Below, piece after piece: positions 18,601 to 25,986 of a stretch of 64,000 nucleotides of DNA (position 1 is the first letter of the stretch; every line of letters starts with the position of its first letter). The notes beneath the pieces were generated by a model. It was not told the origin of the DNA and made no database searches. It was given only the letters and a program-made list of their open reading frames with translations. This stretch comes from JACVRW01 sp963764665 (lineage in GTDB: Bacteria; Actinomycetota; Thermoleophilia; Solirubrobacterales; Thermoleophilaceae): positions 140,098 through 204,097 of the forward strand of contig CAVXTL010000021.1 of assembly GCA_963764665.1 (NCBI GenBank), in the 5' to 3' direction. The position numbers and the translations under genes are program-made.

Positions 18601-19956
18601 GCCGGCGGCGAGCACGTGGACAAGGTGCGCGTGCTGAACCTCTTCGAGAACCCGATCGTGGCGGACCTCGACTCCACGCTGGCGGGCCCGGAGGTGGTGA
18701 AGGGCGGGCTCACCCTGAACCAGCTCCTCAACCTCGGCGTGGCCGTCGGGCAGAACCTTCCCTACAACCACGTGATGCAGGCGTGGAACGGGCAGACCGG
18801 CGCGTCGCTCCCGGCCTTCCCGCAGGCGGTCGAGGACTACCAGCTGCTGTCCAGCCCGGCGGTGGCCGACGTGTCAGCCGCGGCCGGCAAGGAGGTGATC
18901 GTCGGCACGGGGCTCTACTACCTGCGCAACATCAACTCCACGGGTGCCGAGGGAGCCGGGTGGCCGAAGTTCACGGGTGGCTGGCTGTTCGGCGTTCCCA
19001 CTGTGGGCGACGCGGACGGCGACGGCAACCTGGAGGTGGCCGCGCTCACGCGCGAGGGCAACTCCTTCCTCTGGGACACCGATAGACCCGCATGCGGCGG
19101 CAACGACGAATGGTGGACCTCACGCCACGACGAGTGGTCCACCGGCGCCTACGGCGTGGACAGTCGCCCGCCCGGCACGCCGACCCAGCTCAGCGTCACG
19201 CGCAGCGGCCGGGCGGCCACGCTCTCGTTCAAGGCGCCCGGCGACGACTGGCTGTGCGGCAAGGCGCGCCGTTACCGGATCGTCAAGTCCACCGGCGCGA
19301 TCGATCACCCGACCGACGGCGAGGTGGTGGGCGACTTCGACGCCGATGCCACCTCCGGCCAGACCGAGACGCGAACGGTCGCCGAGATCGGCCAGAAGAC
19401 GGCGCGGGTGGCGGTGCTCTACCAGGATGACGCGGGCAACTGGGGCCGGCTCGCTTCGGCCGCGGTGCCGGCCCCAGGGGTCGGCTTCCTGTTCGGCCGC
19501 GGGAACCCCGGCGGGTCGTTCAGCGCCACGAGCGGCAACGTCAAGCGCGCCTCGCGCTTCTTCCTGTGGTTCCCGGCCACGGTTCGGTCCTTGACCGTCC
19601 ACGCGGACGGCAACGGCGGAGGCACCGGATCGCAGAAGGTGAAGGGGCTCATCTACGCCGACCAGGCCGGACAGCCCGGCTCGCTGCTCACCAGCAGCTT
19701 CGAGTTCACCATCAACGCCGGCCGGCCCCCGGGGTGGGTCGGCCTCTATCTGCCATACACGGTGGATTTCAGGCCCGGCTGGTACTGGCTCGGCATCCAG
19801 ACGAGCGTCCAGCACAACGTGGCGCGCTACTCCTGGCAGTCCGTGGCGGGCTCACGGCGCTACAACCTCGACGCCTTCGCCGACGGGCCGGCCACCCCCT
19901 TCGGGCCCCCGATCACCGACGACCAGTCGATAGCCATCCACGCACTGGGGTTCTGA
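15658..19956 (+). CDS. Exported subtilisin-family (S8) protease with FG-GAP repeats
   Basis: This 1432-residue protein starts at GTG 15658, has a basic n-region, and then a signal peptide ending near residue 40. The S8 domain spans about 100-500. The triad candidates are D146 (ILDTGI), H261 (SNHGSG) and S428 (VTGSQATGQAAGAAGLV). The usual GTSxAxP around the serine is TGSQATG here. An acidic Asp/Asn-rich loop (DGDGDNDGNG, about 220-235) may bind calcium. From about 660 to 1170 there are FG-GAP/VCBS-like blades (MFDLNGDNQLDIVEAD, IGDVDGDLEPEIVDS, VGDADGDGNLEVAAL), consistent with a beta-propeller. A fibronectin-III-like segment and a beta-sandwich finish the protein. Likely role: large secreted protease with a propeller for binding. 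Confidence 0.85.
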   Translation: MKRLRPAAPRSLKIRGRARRLAVAALIACLLVAAPALGAFPGANPDESVRLGTPNDPDFDSCEPDNDGGATCSNVFDEELERFGFAPNASQLTALYKPPFDAHVTRLQAQNTAAGRNPLGQVSGVSADRAWKRSIGRPDVEIAILDTGIRWNNTQLRKKIALNEAELPTPQTTGGATCAQDDCNNDGAFDVDDFANDPRVSVSDGHAESDSLLDASDLIAAFDGDGDNDGNGYVDDIAGWDFFDDDNDPYDASSYSSASNHGSGRAVEAGSQTNDGAGGTGVCPRCQIVPLRSWDTFVMDVNNFSQAVLYAADNNIEVVEGAVGGLFNSRFGRAAFREAYRKGVFLAIVSSDLNTADNNIPTVYDEAMQVQGSVSDVEGLGQSSAEIGAFLGDLGIPTSAPIGTWFRNSGTTQYGGHAHVVMPAVTGSQATGQAAGAAGLVASFGRQKTPGAPLEPNEIKQLLTLTAEDVVAQNTTGLGVADPAQVGWDQHFGYGRPDLGLALERIDQGKIPPQALITGPDWFAPLNLARQTSVQISGRLSAKRAAGYTWKLQWAPGIEPAEADFQDVGTQSASAPIDGALGTINLNTVRAALDARTGGGATTDPTAPAKGPGDKDPNEPAFTVRVVVTDTAGNRGEDRKVLFAYRDTTLHAGWARHTGTGGEASQRMFDLNGDNQLDIVEADSSGELSVLKADGTPLASFNGGQPVRTLTYANVHAGAPSYAQVAPPREVLRTPAIGDVDGDLEPEIVDSAGEHVYAWNADGSVVPGFPVRIDPARSAPALRTRENHIKRGFIASPTLGDLVGGPALEIVVPSLDQHVYAWNGQGNALPGFPSKLRDPALDGAEIINTAALGNIAGDARPEIVVPTAEFDPDPTAPGTPSGPLDLAGTIRGGVTNILANALGGSGRTYALGANGAVLPGWPIKPNGAVPDALPLVGPGVDHVLANVDADPLLEVIGNVATGDVEAHNGDGSAVTTYDASPAGGEHVDKVRVLNLFENPIVADLDSTLAGPEVVKGGLTLNQLLNLGVAVGQNLPYNHVMQAWNGQTGASLPAFPQAVEDYQLLSSPAVADVSAAAGKEVIVGTGLYYLRNINSTGAEGAGWPKFTGGWLFGVPTVGDADGDGNLEVAALTREGNSFLWDTDRPACGGNDEWWTSRHDEWSTGAYGVDSRPPGTPTQLSVTRSGRAATLSFKAPGDDWLCGKARRYRIVKSTGAIDHPTDGEVVGDFDADATSGQTETRTVAEIGQKTARVAVLYQDDAGNWGRLASAAVPAPGVGFLFGRGNPGGSFSATSGNVKRASRFFLWFPATVRSLTVHADGNGGGTGSQKVKGLIYADQAGQPGSLLTSSFEFTINAGRPPGWVGLYLPYTVDFRPGWYWLGIQTSVQHNVARYSWQSVAGSRRYNLDAFADGPATPFGPPITDDQSIAIHALGF

Positions 19957-20121
19957 GGTGAGCGCACGAGTCCGACCGGCAGCAGGTGTAAAAAGCCGGA
20001 CTTTGCGGCATAAGCCGAGTGGCTTTGCCAAGTTTGGCGCAGGAGAACCAGTGCGGACGGGTAAACCTCCCGGAGTCATCTGCATCCGCACGGAAAGCCG
20101 CAGAGTGTTGGAGCTACAGGA
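19957..20121 (+). promoter_or_regulatory. Structured leader of the Pro/Val/Asp-repeat protein gene, class unknown
   Basis: This 165-base gap has several stem possibilities. AGTCCG (19969-19974) pairs with CGGACT (19997-20002), CGGC-ATAA-GCCG lies at 20006-20017, and GTGCGGA (20051-20057) pairs with TCCGCAC (20085-20091) enclosing CGGG/CCCG. It does not match any riboswitch class I can recall with confidence. A GGAG Shine-Dalgarno sits at 20110-20113, eight bases before the TTG start. Confidence 0.4.
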
Positions 20122-21084
20122 TTGGCAGGGGAAGCGCACATAGCTGAAGGAACGTGGGGGATCAGGGCGCTCGTCCTCGTCCTGGCGCTCGTCGCTGCCT
20201 GCGTCCTCCCGGCCACGGCCTCCGCCCAGCTTCCCGTCGCGCTCCCCGATGTCACGCCGGTCGTCTCGGACCTCACCGAGGCCGCGGGGCTCCCCTCGGT
20301 ACCGGAGACGGTCAACCCCGTCGTCACTCCGCTCGAGCCGGTGGTGGACCCGGTCACCGACGCGGTCGATCCCGTCGTGGACCCGGTGATCGATCCGGTC
20401 CCGGTCGACCCGGTGGTCACTCCGGTCGATCCGGTGATCGACCCCGTCGTGGACCCGGTCGTCGAGGTCGTCGAGGTCGTCGTGCCCGATACCGAAACCA
20501 CCGTGCCACCGCCCGTCGACCCGACAGTCGACCCGACAGTCGAAGCCACGCTGCCCGACGTCCCGGCGCCCGTGGTGGAAGGCCCTCTCTCGACCCCGCC
20601 GTTGGGTCCGGCCGCGGCTAGTCCCACCGACGTCGGCGCGGTACCTCCCTCGCCGGTACTCCTCAACTTGCCGGTCGCGTCGTCGCCGGCGCCTGCGCTG
20701 AAGGTCGCGAGGCTCTCGAAGACGCGGCCGTTCCCGGGAACCGACCTGGGCGATCTCTGGATCGACGCCGCGCCGGCGCCGGTGCACCCGCTCGCCCCCG
20801 GTCTCGGCGTCAGCGGCGCCCCCAGCTCCGACGGTGGCCCCGATGGCTCACCGCACGGCGGCGGTGGCCCCGCGCCCGAGCCCTCGCCACCGCCCTCGTC
20901 GCAGGGTCCCGGCGGACCCTCGATGGGCAGCGCCTCCTCTGGTACCGGCTCCTTCGCGGGAGCAGTCTTTGCCGCGTTCCTTGCGCTCATGGGCCTGGCG
21001 GCCCTGCGCTCGAGCCGGCTCATCGAGGCCGCCGCCTGTCTCAGGCCGCAGGCCCATCTCGCACTCCTCGAGCGCCCCGGCTAG
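20122..21084 (+). CDS. Exported Pro/Val/Asp-repeat surface protein with C-terminal membrane anchor
   Basis: A 320-residue protein. TTG 20122 is chosen because GGAG stands eight bases upstream and no better start precedes the signal sequence (about 15-35, RALVLVLALVAACVLPATASA). Residues about 55-135 are a degenerate repeat of PV(V/I)DPV units, giving a stiff acidic stalk. A Pro/Ser/Gly-rich region follows (about 200-270), then a single C-terminal hydrophobic helix (about 275-297, FAGAVFAAFLALMGLAAL) before a short basic tail. The layout suggests a surface stalk anchored in the membrane. It precedes the peptidoglycan-binding/resolvase-like gene but is separated from it by a terminator. No known family is recognised. 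Confidence 0.7.
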   Translation: MAGEAHIAEGTWGIRALVLVLALVAACVLPATASAQLPVALPDVTPVVSDLTEAAGLPSVPETVNPVVTPLEPVVDPVTDAVDPVVDPVIDPVPVDPVVTPVDPVIDPVVDPVVEVVEVVVPDTETTVPPPVDPTVDPTVEATLPDVPAPVVEGPLSTPPLGPAAASPTDVGAVPPSPVLLNLPVASSPAPALKVARLSKTRPFPGTDLGDLWIDAAPAPVHPLAPGLGVSGAPSSDGGPDGSPHGGGGPAPEPSPPPSSQGPGGPSMGSASSGTGSFAGAVFAAFLALMGLAALRSSRLIEAAACLRPQAHLALLERPG

Positions 21085-21101
21085 CAGCGCCGCTGGCTCT
21101 A

Positions 21102-21130
21102 AGCCGGACGCCTGACGTCCGGCTCGTTTT
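21102..21130 (+). terminator. Rho-independent terminator
   Basis: AGCCGGACG (21102-21110) pairs perfectly with CGTCCGGCT (21116-21124) around a CCTGA loop, followed after two bases by TTTT (21127-21130). It ends the transcript of the repeat-protein gene just before the next Shine-Dalgarno. Confidence 0.9.
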
Positions 21131-21152
21131 CCGCTCGAACAAGGAGTGAACG

Positions 21153-22484
21153 ATGGTTGGAACAACGAGAGCCTGGCCCACCGGCGCCGGGTTGCTGCTG
21201 GGGATGGTGCTGCTGCTGGGCGTCTCCCAGGCCGCGCTGGCGGCTGAGCCGTCCACGGGCGGTCTGCTCGCCCGCGGAGCGGGCTTTGCCAAGCCGCAGG
21301 GATCGGAGCGGGTCAAGCTGCTTCAGCGGCGGCTGCAGGCCGTCGGTGTGCGCCCAGGCCCGATCGACGGAAGGTTCGGTCCGAGGACCGAGCGCGCCGT
21401 GCGCCGCGCACAGCGGCGCTGGGACGTGAAGGCGGACGGCGTGGTGGGACCGCGGACGCGGTCGGTGCTCGCCGCGCGCCTGGCGGTGGTTCGCAGGCGA
21501 ACCGAAGCTCCGTCGCCCGCGGCTCGTGTGCGGCGGCCGAGCGAGGCGCCCGCGGCCGGACCGTCCACGCCCGCCACGACCTCGCCCGCGGATGAGGGCG
21601 ACCGCCCATGGATCCTGATCGCGCTGGCCGCGGCGGGGTTGGGGCTCGGTGCCACGCTGCTAGCGCGGCACGGCATGACGGTGGTGCGCCGCCGGCGAGT
21701 CGCGCCGGCGATCGTGCCGCTCGGCAGGGGCCTCGAGCTCGAAGGCGTGAGCGAGGATCCGGAGATCGGCCGCTTCAGCGGCACGGCGTATGCCGTCGAG
21801 ATCCCCGAGCTGCGGGACAAGGAGAAGCGGGCCAGGGGCAGCCGCTTCTACGTGCTCGACCCGAAGCGGAAGCTGCCGTTCTGGGTCCGGTACGCCGAGG
21901 TGCAGACGCCTCTGCCGCCGGCGCTTCAGGCGCACCCGGAGCCGTGGGAGCTCCAGGGCGCACTGCGTCCCGGTGCGGAGGTGCTCGGATACGTGACCGT
22001 CCCGACCACGTGCCCGGAGCGCCATGCCGAGCTGTTCGCTCAGATCGAGTCGATCGAGCGGCTCTGCAAGCGTCGCGGCTTCCGCCTGATCGGGGTGGTC
22101 CGCGACGAGAACCCGGGTGAGCAGGAGACGCTCGAGCGTCCGGGCATCATCTACGCGCTCGAGCAGTTCGCCGCGGCGCGGGCGAGCGGCCTCGTGGTGT
22201 CGGACGTGACGCGCCTCGGGCGGTCACGTGCCGAGATCGACGACCTGCTCGGCCGTCTCTCCGGGCGCGGCGTGTCGCTGTTGACCCTGGAGCCGGAGCT
22301 CGACACCTCGACCGCTGCCGGCGAGGAGGCCGTGCGGACGATCGCGGCGGTGGGCAGCCGGCCGCGAGTGGTCGCGAATGGGGGGCGCCCACGCCGGGCC
22401 CGCGTGCGCGGCAACGGCAACGGGAGCGCCGTGCGCAGGCAGGGGGATGCGGAGCCCGCCGGAGCCGTCGAGAGCGGGCGCTGA
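21153..22484 (+). CDS. Membrane protein: peptidoglycan-binding domain plus resolvase-like domain without catalytic Ser
   Basis: A 443-residue protein starting at ATG 21153 with AAGGAG upstream. The order is signal peptide or TM (about 8-30), PG_binding_1 domain (about 50-110, LLQRRLQAVGVRPGPIDGRF and GVVGPRTRSVL), linker, TM helix (about 153-172), basic linker, then a serine-recombinase N-terminal fold (about 277-405). The resolvase match is clear: LGYVTVP(284)TT, a LCKRRGF helix, RPGIIYALEQF, DVTRLGRSRAEIDDLL with R354 and R357, and LDTSTAAGEE. The catalytic serine of the usual YxRVST is Pro284 and its Arg is Thr282. There is no DNA-binding C-terminal domain. Topology predicts an outside wall-binding domain and a cytoplasmic resolvase-like domain. 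The function is unknown; it is unlikely to recombine DNA. Confidence 0.8.
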   Translation: MVGTTRAWPTGAGLLLGMVLLLGVSQAALAAEPSTGGLLARGAGFAKPQGSERVKLLQRRLQAVGVRPGPIDGRFGPRTERAVRRAQRRWDVKADGVVGPRTRSVLAARLAVVRRRTEAPSPAARVRRPSEAPAAGPSTPATTSPADEGDRPWILIALAAAGLGLGATLLARHGMTVVRRRRVAPAIVPLGRGLELEGVSEDPEIGRFSGTAYAVEIPELRDKEKRARGSRFYVLDPKRKLPFWVRYAEVQTPLPPALQAHPEPWELQGALRPGAEVLGYVTVPTTCPERHAELFAQIESIERLCKRRGFRLIGVVRDENPGEQETLERPGIIYALEQFAAARASGLVVSDVTRLGRSRAEIDDLLGRLSGRGVSLLTLEPELDTSTAAGEEAVRTIAAVGSRPRVVANGGRPRRARVRGNGNGSAVRRQGDAEPAGAVESGR

Positions 22485-22500
22485 CAAGGGGCGGAGGGCC

Positions 22501-22532
22501 GGCGGTGCGGCTCACGGACGAGCCGCACCGCC
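22501..22532. terminator. Strong hairpin between convergent genes
   Basis: GGCGGTGCGGCTC (22501-22513) and GAGCCGCACCGCC (22520-22532) form a perfect 13-bp stem with a six-base loop. It sits between the resolvase-like gene and the convergent lipoprotein gene, so it probably stops transcription from both sides. A T-run is lacking. Confidence 0.75.
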
Positions 22533-22540
22533 CTCCTCGC

Positions 22541-22911
22541 CTAGTCCTCGGCGAAGGGGGCGAAGCTATCGGCGCGCGCGTACAGCTTGTATAGCCGGAA
22601 GGTCGCGGCGTACGGCCGCTGGCAGATGCTGTCGAGCACGCGGTACGCGGCCTTGTCGGAGAGCTCCGGGGTCTGGACCGCGCTGTCCTTGAGGTTGACC
22701 TGCCGGCGGATCTCGTCGATCGTGGCAAGCCGCTCGTCACGGTTGCCGCCGGTCCAGTCTCGGCATTGAGCGAGCGGCGCCACCGAGCCCGCCAGCACGT
22801 CGCCCACCGGCTTGGCCTTCTTGGCGGCCGGCTCCGAGTCCCCCCGCAAGACGCCAGCAGCAACGCGGCGAGGAGGGCCGCCGGGCCCCCTCGCCTGAGC
22901 GCGTGCTTCAC
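22541..22911 (-). pseudogene. Small lipoprotein gene broken by a one-base frameshift in a G tract
   Basis: A GTG start at 22911 with GGAG upstream opens a frame encoding a lipoprotein signal (LLAALLLASCGG). The body of the protein (DSEPAAKKAKPVGDVLAGS... to YARADSFAPFAED, ending at 22541) lies one base out of frame. The junction is a run of six G on the coding strand (22840-22845). Seven G would give one continuous 123-residue lipoprotein, and the span (371 bases) is exactly one short of a whole number of codons. Either the genome copy is disrupted or slipping, or there is a sequencing error. It starts four bases after the beta-helix gene and would be co-expressed with it. The mature part has two Cys and no recognised family. 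Confidence 0.75.
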
Positions 22912-22915
22912 AGGC

Positions 22916-24973
22916 CTACTCCGGGGGCTCCGAGTCGGCGATGCCCGTGACCTCGTCGACCTTGTCCTGGAGCTGCTTGGCTCGCGCCGTCTTGAGGAAC
23001 TCGCGAGCGCCCTTGGCAAAGGCCTCCTGCTTGGCCGTGGCCGCGGGTGAGCCCGGCTGCGGCGGGAGCGTGTACCAGTCGCACTGCTCGGGGGGCAGGT
23101 CGCCCTCCCGCGCCATGAAGCACGAGAGCAGGTAGGACAGCTTCACGCCGTCGCCGCCACGCGTGCTGGTGCAGTCCGTGGGCAGGGAGTCGTTGCCGTC
23201 TCCGACACCCGAGCCGGTCACGCCCGCGAGCGTGCCGTCGGACCCGACGTTGTTGTACCAGCAGTTGCCGGAGACGGTGCCGAGACCGCCCTCGTCCCAC
23301 CAGAAGTCCACGCCGTTCTTGGCGACGCCGCGGGTCGGCCCCACGTTGTTGCCGAACTTGTACAGGGCGTCGAAGGGACGGAAGCCCCGCGGCACGCGGC
23401 CCAGCTGGTTGTCGTAGTAGCGGTTGCCGCATGACGTGGAGAGCGTCGGGTTCACGCGGCCGTCGCTCTTGCACGCGCCGCCCGGGTTGATGTTGCCCTC
23501 GGGAGTGACGAGGAAGTCCGGGATCGAGAGCAGCCATGCGCCGGCGCGCCAGTTGTCCCAGATCCAGTTGTCGTGCACCCGGCCGGAGTTGTGGCCGGCC
23601 CAGAAGATGCCGACCCCGGAGGGCAGGATCCCCACCACCGGATCCACCGGCGGGTTCTCGCCGAAGAGGTCCAGGTTGTTCGAGTAGATGTAGTTGTGAT
23701 CCACCTGAACGCCGTCGGCCGGGTAGCCGGGATGGCCGCCCGCCGAGATGGTGTCGGTCGAGATGCCTGCGGTGTTGCCGTAGATGTTGTTCTGCGTGAG
23801 CCGCACCGCGTTGCCCATGGAGCCCGAGTAGGCCAGGACGCTGCCGCGCATGTCGCAGCGCCGCACCGTGGTGTTGATCCGCGGGGCGTCGGGATAGAAG
23901 GACAGGTCGGCCTGCTCGCCGGTCTCCGGCGCGGCGCCCGGGTAGAGCACCGCGTCGCCCGACCCGAATCCGTCGCAGTCGGTGTAGAGGCCGTGGTCGG
24001 AGGTGAACGTCAGGTTGCCGTAGTCGGCGGCCCAGAACATCTTCACGGTGTCGATGCGGTAGCCGTCGGTCTCCTCGACGTAGATGCCGTGCTCGAGGGC
24101 TCCACGCGCCGTCAGGTTGTGGACCACGAAGCCGTCCGCGCGGTCGACGCGGATGATCACGTGCTTGTCCAGGGTGAGCGGCCGCGCCTCGGGATGGCTC
24201 GACTCGTAGTCCGATGCGCCGTCCACGATCACGTCGGTGGGCACCACGCCCGTGCCCTCGAGCTGGAGGTTGCAGCGCACGCAGGCGCCCGCGTCGGGGA
24301 TGCCCTGGCGGTTCATGAGCGGTGGGCTGGGCGGAGGCAGGGGCGGAACGGCGCGGCCCGCCACGTGGACCAGGTTCTGGTCGTTGGGACAGGTGACCTG
24401 GTAGCGATAGCTCGGGGTCTTGGCCCCGCCCCGGTCCGTCTGGGTCATGTCTGCGCAGCGCGGGTCGTTAAGCGGCTGTGCGCGCGACGTGGGCTCGGTG
24501 TACGTGCCCGGGAGCACGATCACGCGGTCGTTGTTCCCGGATGCGGTCACGGCGGGCTGGATCTCGCTGTACTTGCACTTGCGCGCGAGGGAGAGGTTCA
24601 GCGAGAGCAGCTGGTTGGCGTCGCGCCGGCTCAGGTAGAGCTTCGGCTGGCTCGGGCGCAGCCGGTAGCCGTGCTTGCGCGCCTTGGAGATCGACTCGCG
24701 CAGCAGGTCGATCGACTTCCAGCCGCCGCGGCCCTGGCAGACCACGCGCACGTCGGCGTAGCTCTTGCGGTGGTGCTTGTTGTAGACGGCTGACGAGAGC
24801 GAGCGCAGCTCCGGCACCTTGCCGCCCGCGGCCGGGTACACCGACCGGTCGGGGTTGGGGTCGGGCCAATAGGAGGGCCGTTCCAGATGGGCGAACGCCA
24901 TGGCGGGCAGCACCAGAGTGCCGAGCACCACGCCCATCAAGATCAGACAACGCCGGAACGACCCGTTCTTCAC
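22916..24973 (-). CDS. Exported right-handed beta-helix protein
   Basis: A 685-residue secreted protein with a signal peptide (about 1-29, ending AMAFA). It has the repeating short-strand pattern of parallel beta-helix (pectate-lyase-like) proteins: HVIIRVDRADGFVVHNLTAR, HGIYVEETDGYRIDTVKMF, NAVRLTQNNIYGN, DGVQVDHNYIYSNN and GRVHDNWIWDNW. Many Cys residues suggest disulfides. The C-terminus is charged and helical. Members bind or cleave polysaccharides; no catalytic residue can be assigned with confidence. A small lipoprotein gene follows after four bases. RBS-like GGAGTGGAG precedes the ATG at 24973. Confidence 0.75.
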   Translation of the reverse strand: MKNGSFRRCLILMGVVLGTLVLPAMAFAHLERPSYWPDPNPDRSVYPAAGGKVPELRSLSSAVYNKHHRKSYADVRVVCQGRGGWKSIDLLRESISKARKHGYRLRPSQPKLYLSRRDANQLLSLNLSLARKCKYSEIQPAVTASGNNDRVIVLPGTYTEPTSRAQPLNDPRCADMTQTDRGGAKTPSYRYQVTCPNDQNLVHVAGRAVPPLPPPSPPLMNRQGIPDAGACVRCNLQLEGTGVVPTDVIVDGASDYESSHPEARPLTLDKHVIIRVDRADGFVVHNLTARGALEHGIYVEETDGYRIDTVKMFWAADYGNLTFTSDHGLYTDCDGFGSGDAVLYPGAAPETGEQADLSFYPDAPRINTTVRRCDMRGSVLAYSGSMGNAVRLTQNNIYGNTAGISTDTISAGGHPGYPADGVQVDHNYIYSNNLDLFGENPPVDPVVGILPSGVGIFWAGHNSGRVHDNWIWDNWRAGAWLLSIPDFLVTPEGNINPGGACKSDGRVNPTLSTSCGNRYYDNQLGRVPRGFRPFDALYKFGNNVGPTRGVAKNGVDFWWDEGGLGTVSGNCWYNNVGSDGTLAGVTGSGVGDGNDSLPTDCTSTRGGDGVKLSYLLSCFMAREGDLPPEQCDWYTLPPQPGSPAATAKQEAFAKGAREFLKTARAKQLQDKVDEVTGIADSEPPE

Positions 24974-25046
24974 TCCACTCCCCCTCTGTAGACAGCTTCG
25001 CGCACGCTATCCGACGGGGGCCGTACCCCGCTAGGGGGAACCGCTC

Positions 25047-25934
25047 TCAGCCGAATGAGTCGGCCACCAGCGCGCTGGTGCGCTCTGTGAGGAGCCCGTC
25101 CGGATCCTTCTCCGGATTGAGGCAAGCGAGGCTCACGCCGGCGAGCGCAGGCGAGGCCCCAAGCGGGGCCAGCAGCTCAGCGAGCTCGTCCCAGTCCAGC
25201 CCGGCCGGCATCAGGTAGTCGGTGGCCGGCATCGCCACCTCGTCCAGCACGTCCACGTCGAGGTGCAGCCAGAAGCTGCCCGCGCGCTCCGCGAGCCGTT
25301 CGGCGCTCGCCCGGGCGGCGGCGCCTGGGCCGGCCGAGCGCAGCTCCGGCGGTGAGATCACGAGCAGCTCTGAGAGGTCGCCCGCGAGCAGTGGCGCGAT
25401 GTCCGCGCGCTCCTCCTCGTCACGGGCGCCCAGCGCGACCACGTTCGCGGCCTCCGTGCTGGGCCCGCCGGCCGCGGCCACCCAGGGCTCCGGCGCCCGT
25501 CCGAGGGCCACGCCCACCGGCATGTCGGCCGCCTCGCCGGTGGGCGAGCTGGCGCCGTCGTACACGTCCACGTGCCCGTCCACGTTCGCCACGCCGAGCG
25601 GACCGCTCACGTCGCGCACGCCGGCCATCGCGCCGGGCAGCAGCGAGCAGCAGCCGCCGAGGACGAACGGGCGCTCGCCCGACGCGACCGTCTCGCGCAC
25701 AGCGGCGCGGACGGCGACGGTCATCGCGAGCACGTCCGCGATGCCCACCACTCCGGTCGCGCCGTCGCGGCGCTCCTCACGGATGTGCACGTCGAGGTCC
25801 CCGCGATCGCGAGCGCCGAGGCCCTCGACCACACCGGCTTCGCGCAGCGCGCGGGGAGCGTGCTCGGTGCCCCCGCGCCGGCCGACCGAGTCGATCGGCA
25901 CGCCGATGGTCGTCCAGGGCGCTGCGCCGGGCAT
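25047..25934 (-). CDS. Arginase/agmatinase-fold protein with altered metal ligands
   Basis: A 295-residue ureohydrolase-fold protein. The three metal motifs are recognisable: LGGCCSLLPG (normally GGDHS), NVDGHVDVYD (normally DAHxD) and LHLDVDVLDE (normally DxDxxDP). The first motif has Cys-Cys where Asp-His normally stands, so one Mn ligand is changed. It also has the N-terminal GVPIDSVGRRGGTEHAPRAL. Possible substrates are arginine, agmatine, formiminoglutamate or guanidino compounds; the altered site makes assignment unsafe. It is divergent from the MBL-fold gene with 52 bases between starts, a likely shared promoter region. Confidence 0.75.
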   Translation of the reverse strand: MPGAAPWTTIGVPIDSVGRRGGTEHAPRALREAGVVEGLGARDRGDLDVHIREERRDGATGVVGIADVLAMTVAVRAAVRETVASGERPFVLGGCCSLLPGAMAGVRDVSGPLGVANVDGHVDVYDGASSPTGEAADMPVGVALGRAPEPWVAAAGGPSTEAANVVALGARDEEERADIAPLLAGDLSELLVISPPELRSAGPGAAARASAERLAERAGSFWLHLDVDVLDEVAMPATDYLMPAGLDWDELAELLAPLGASPALAGVSLACLNPEKDPDGLLTERTSALVADSFG

Positions 25935-25986
25935 CGCGCCAAGCTATCCGAACGGCCGACAGGCCAGGGCCCATACGATCCCGGCC

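Noticed and set aside
15598..18771. Long minus-strand open frame opposite the subtilase gene (about 1057 codons)
   Set aside because: His/Arg/Val-rich translation without domains or a sensible start; the plus-strand subtilase explains the codon bias.
19995..20040. GGCAAAGCC on the minus strand as a second GEMM-I element
   Set aside because: The other GEMM-I landmarks are missing and no minus-strand gene lies downstream to be controlled.
21153..22484. Active site-specific recombinase marking a mobile element
   Set aside because: No catalytic serine, no DNA-binding domain, and signal/TM and wall-binding domains; no inverted or att repeats flank it.
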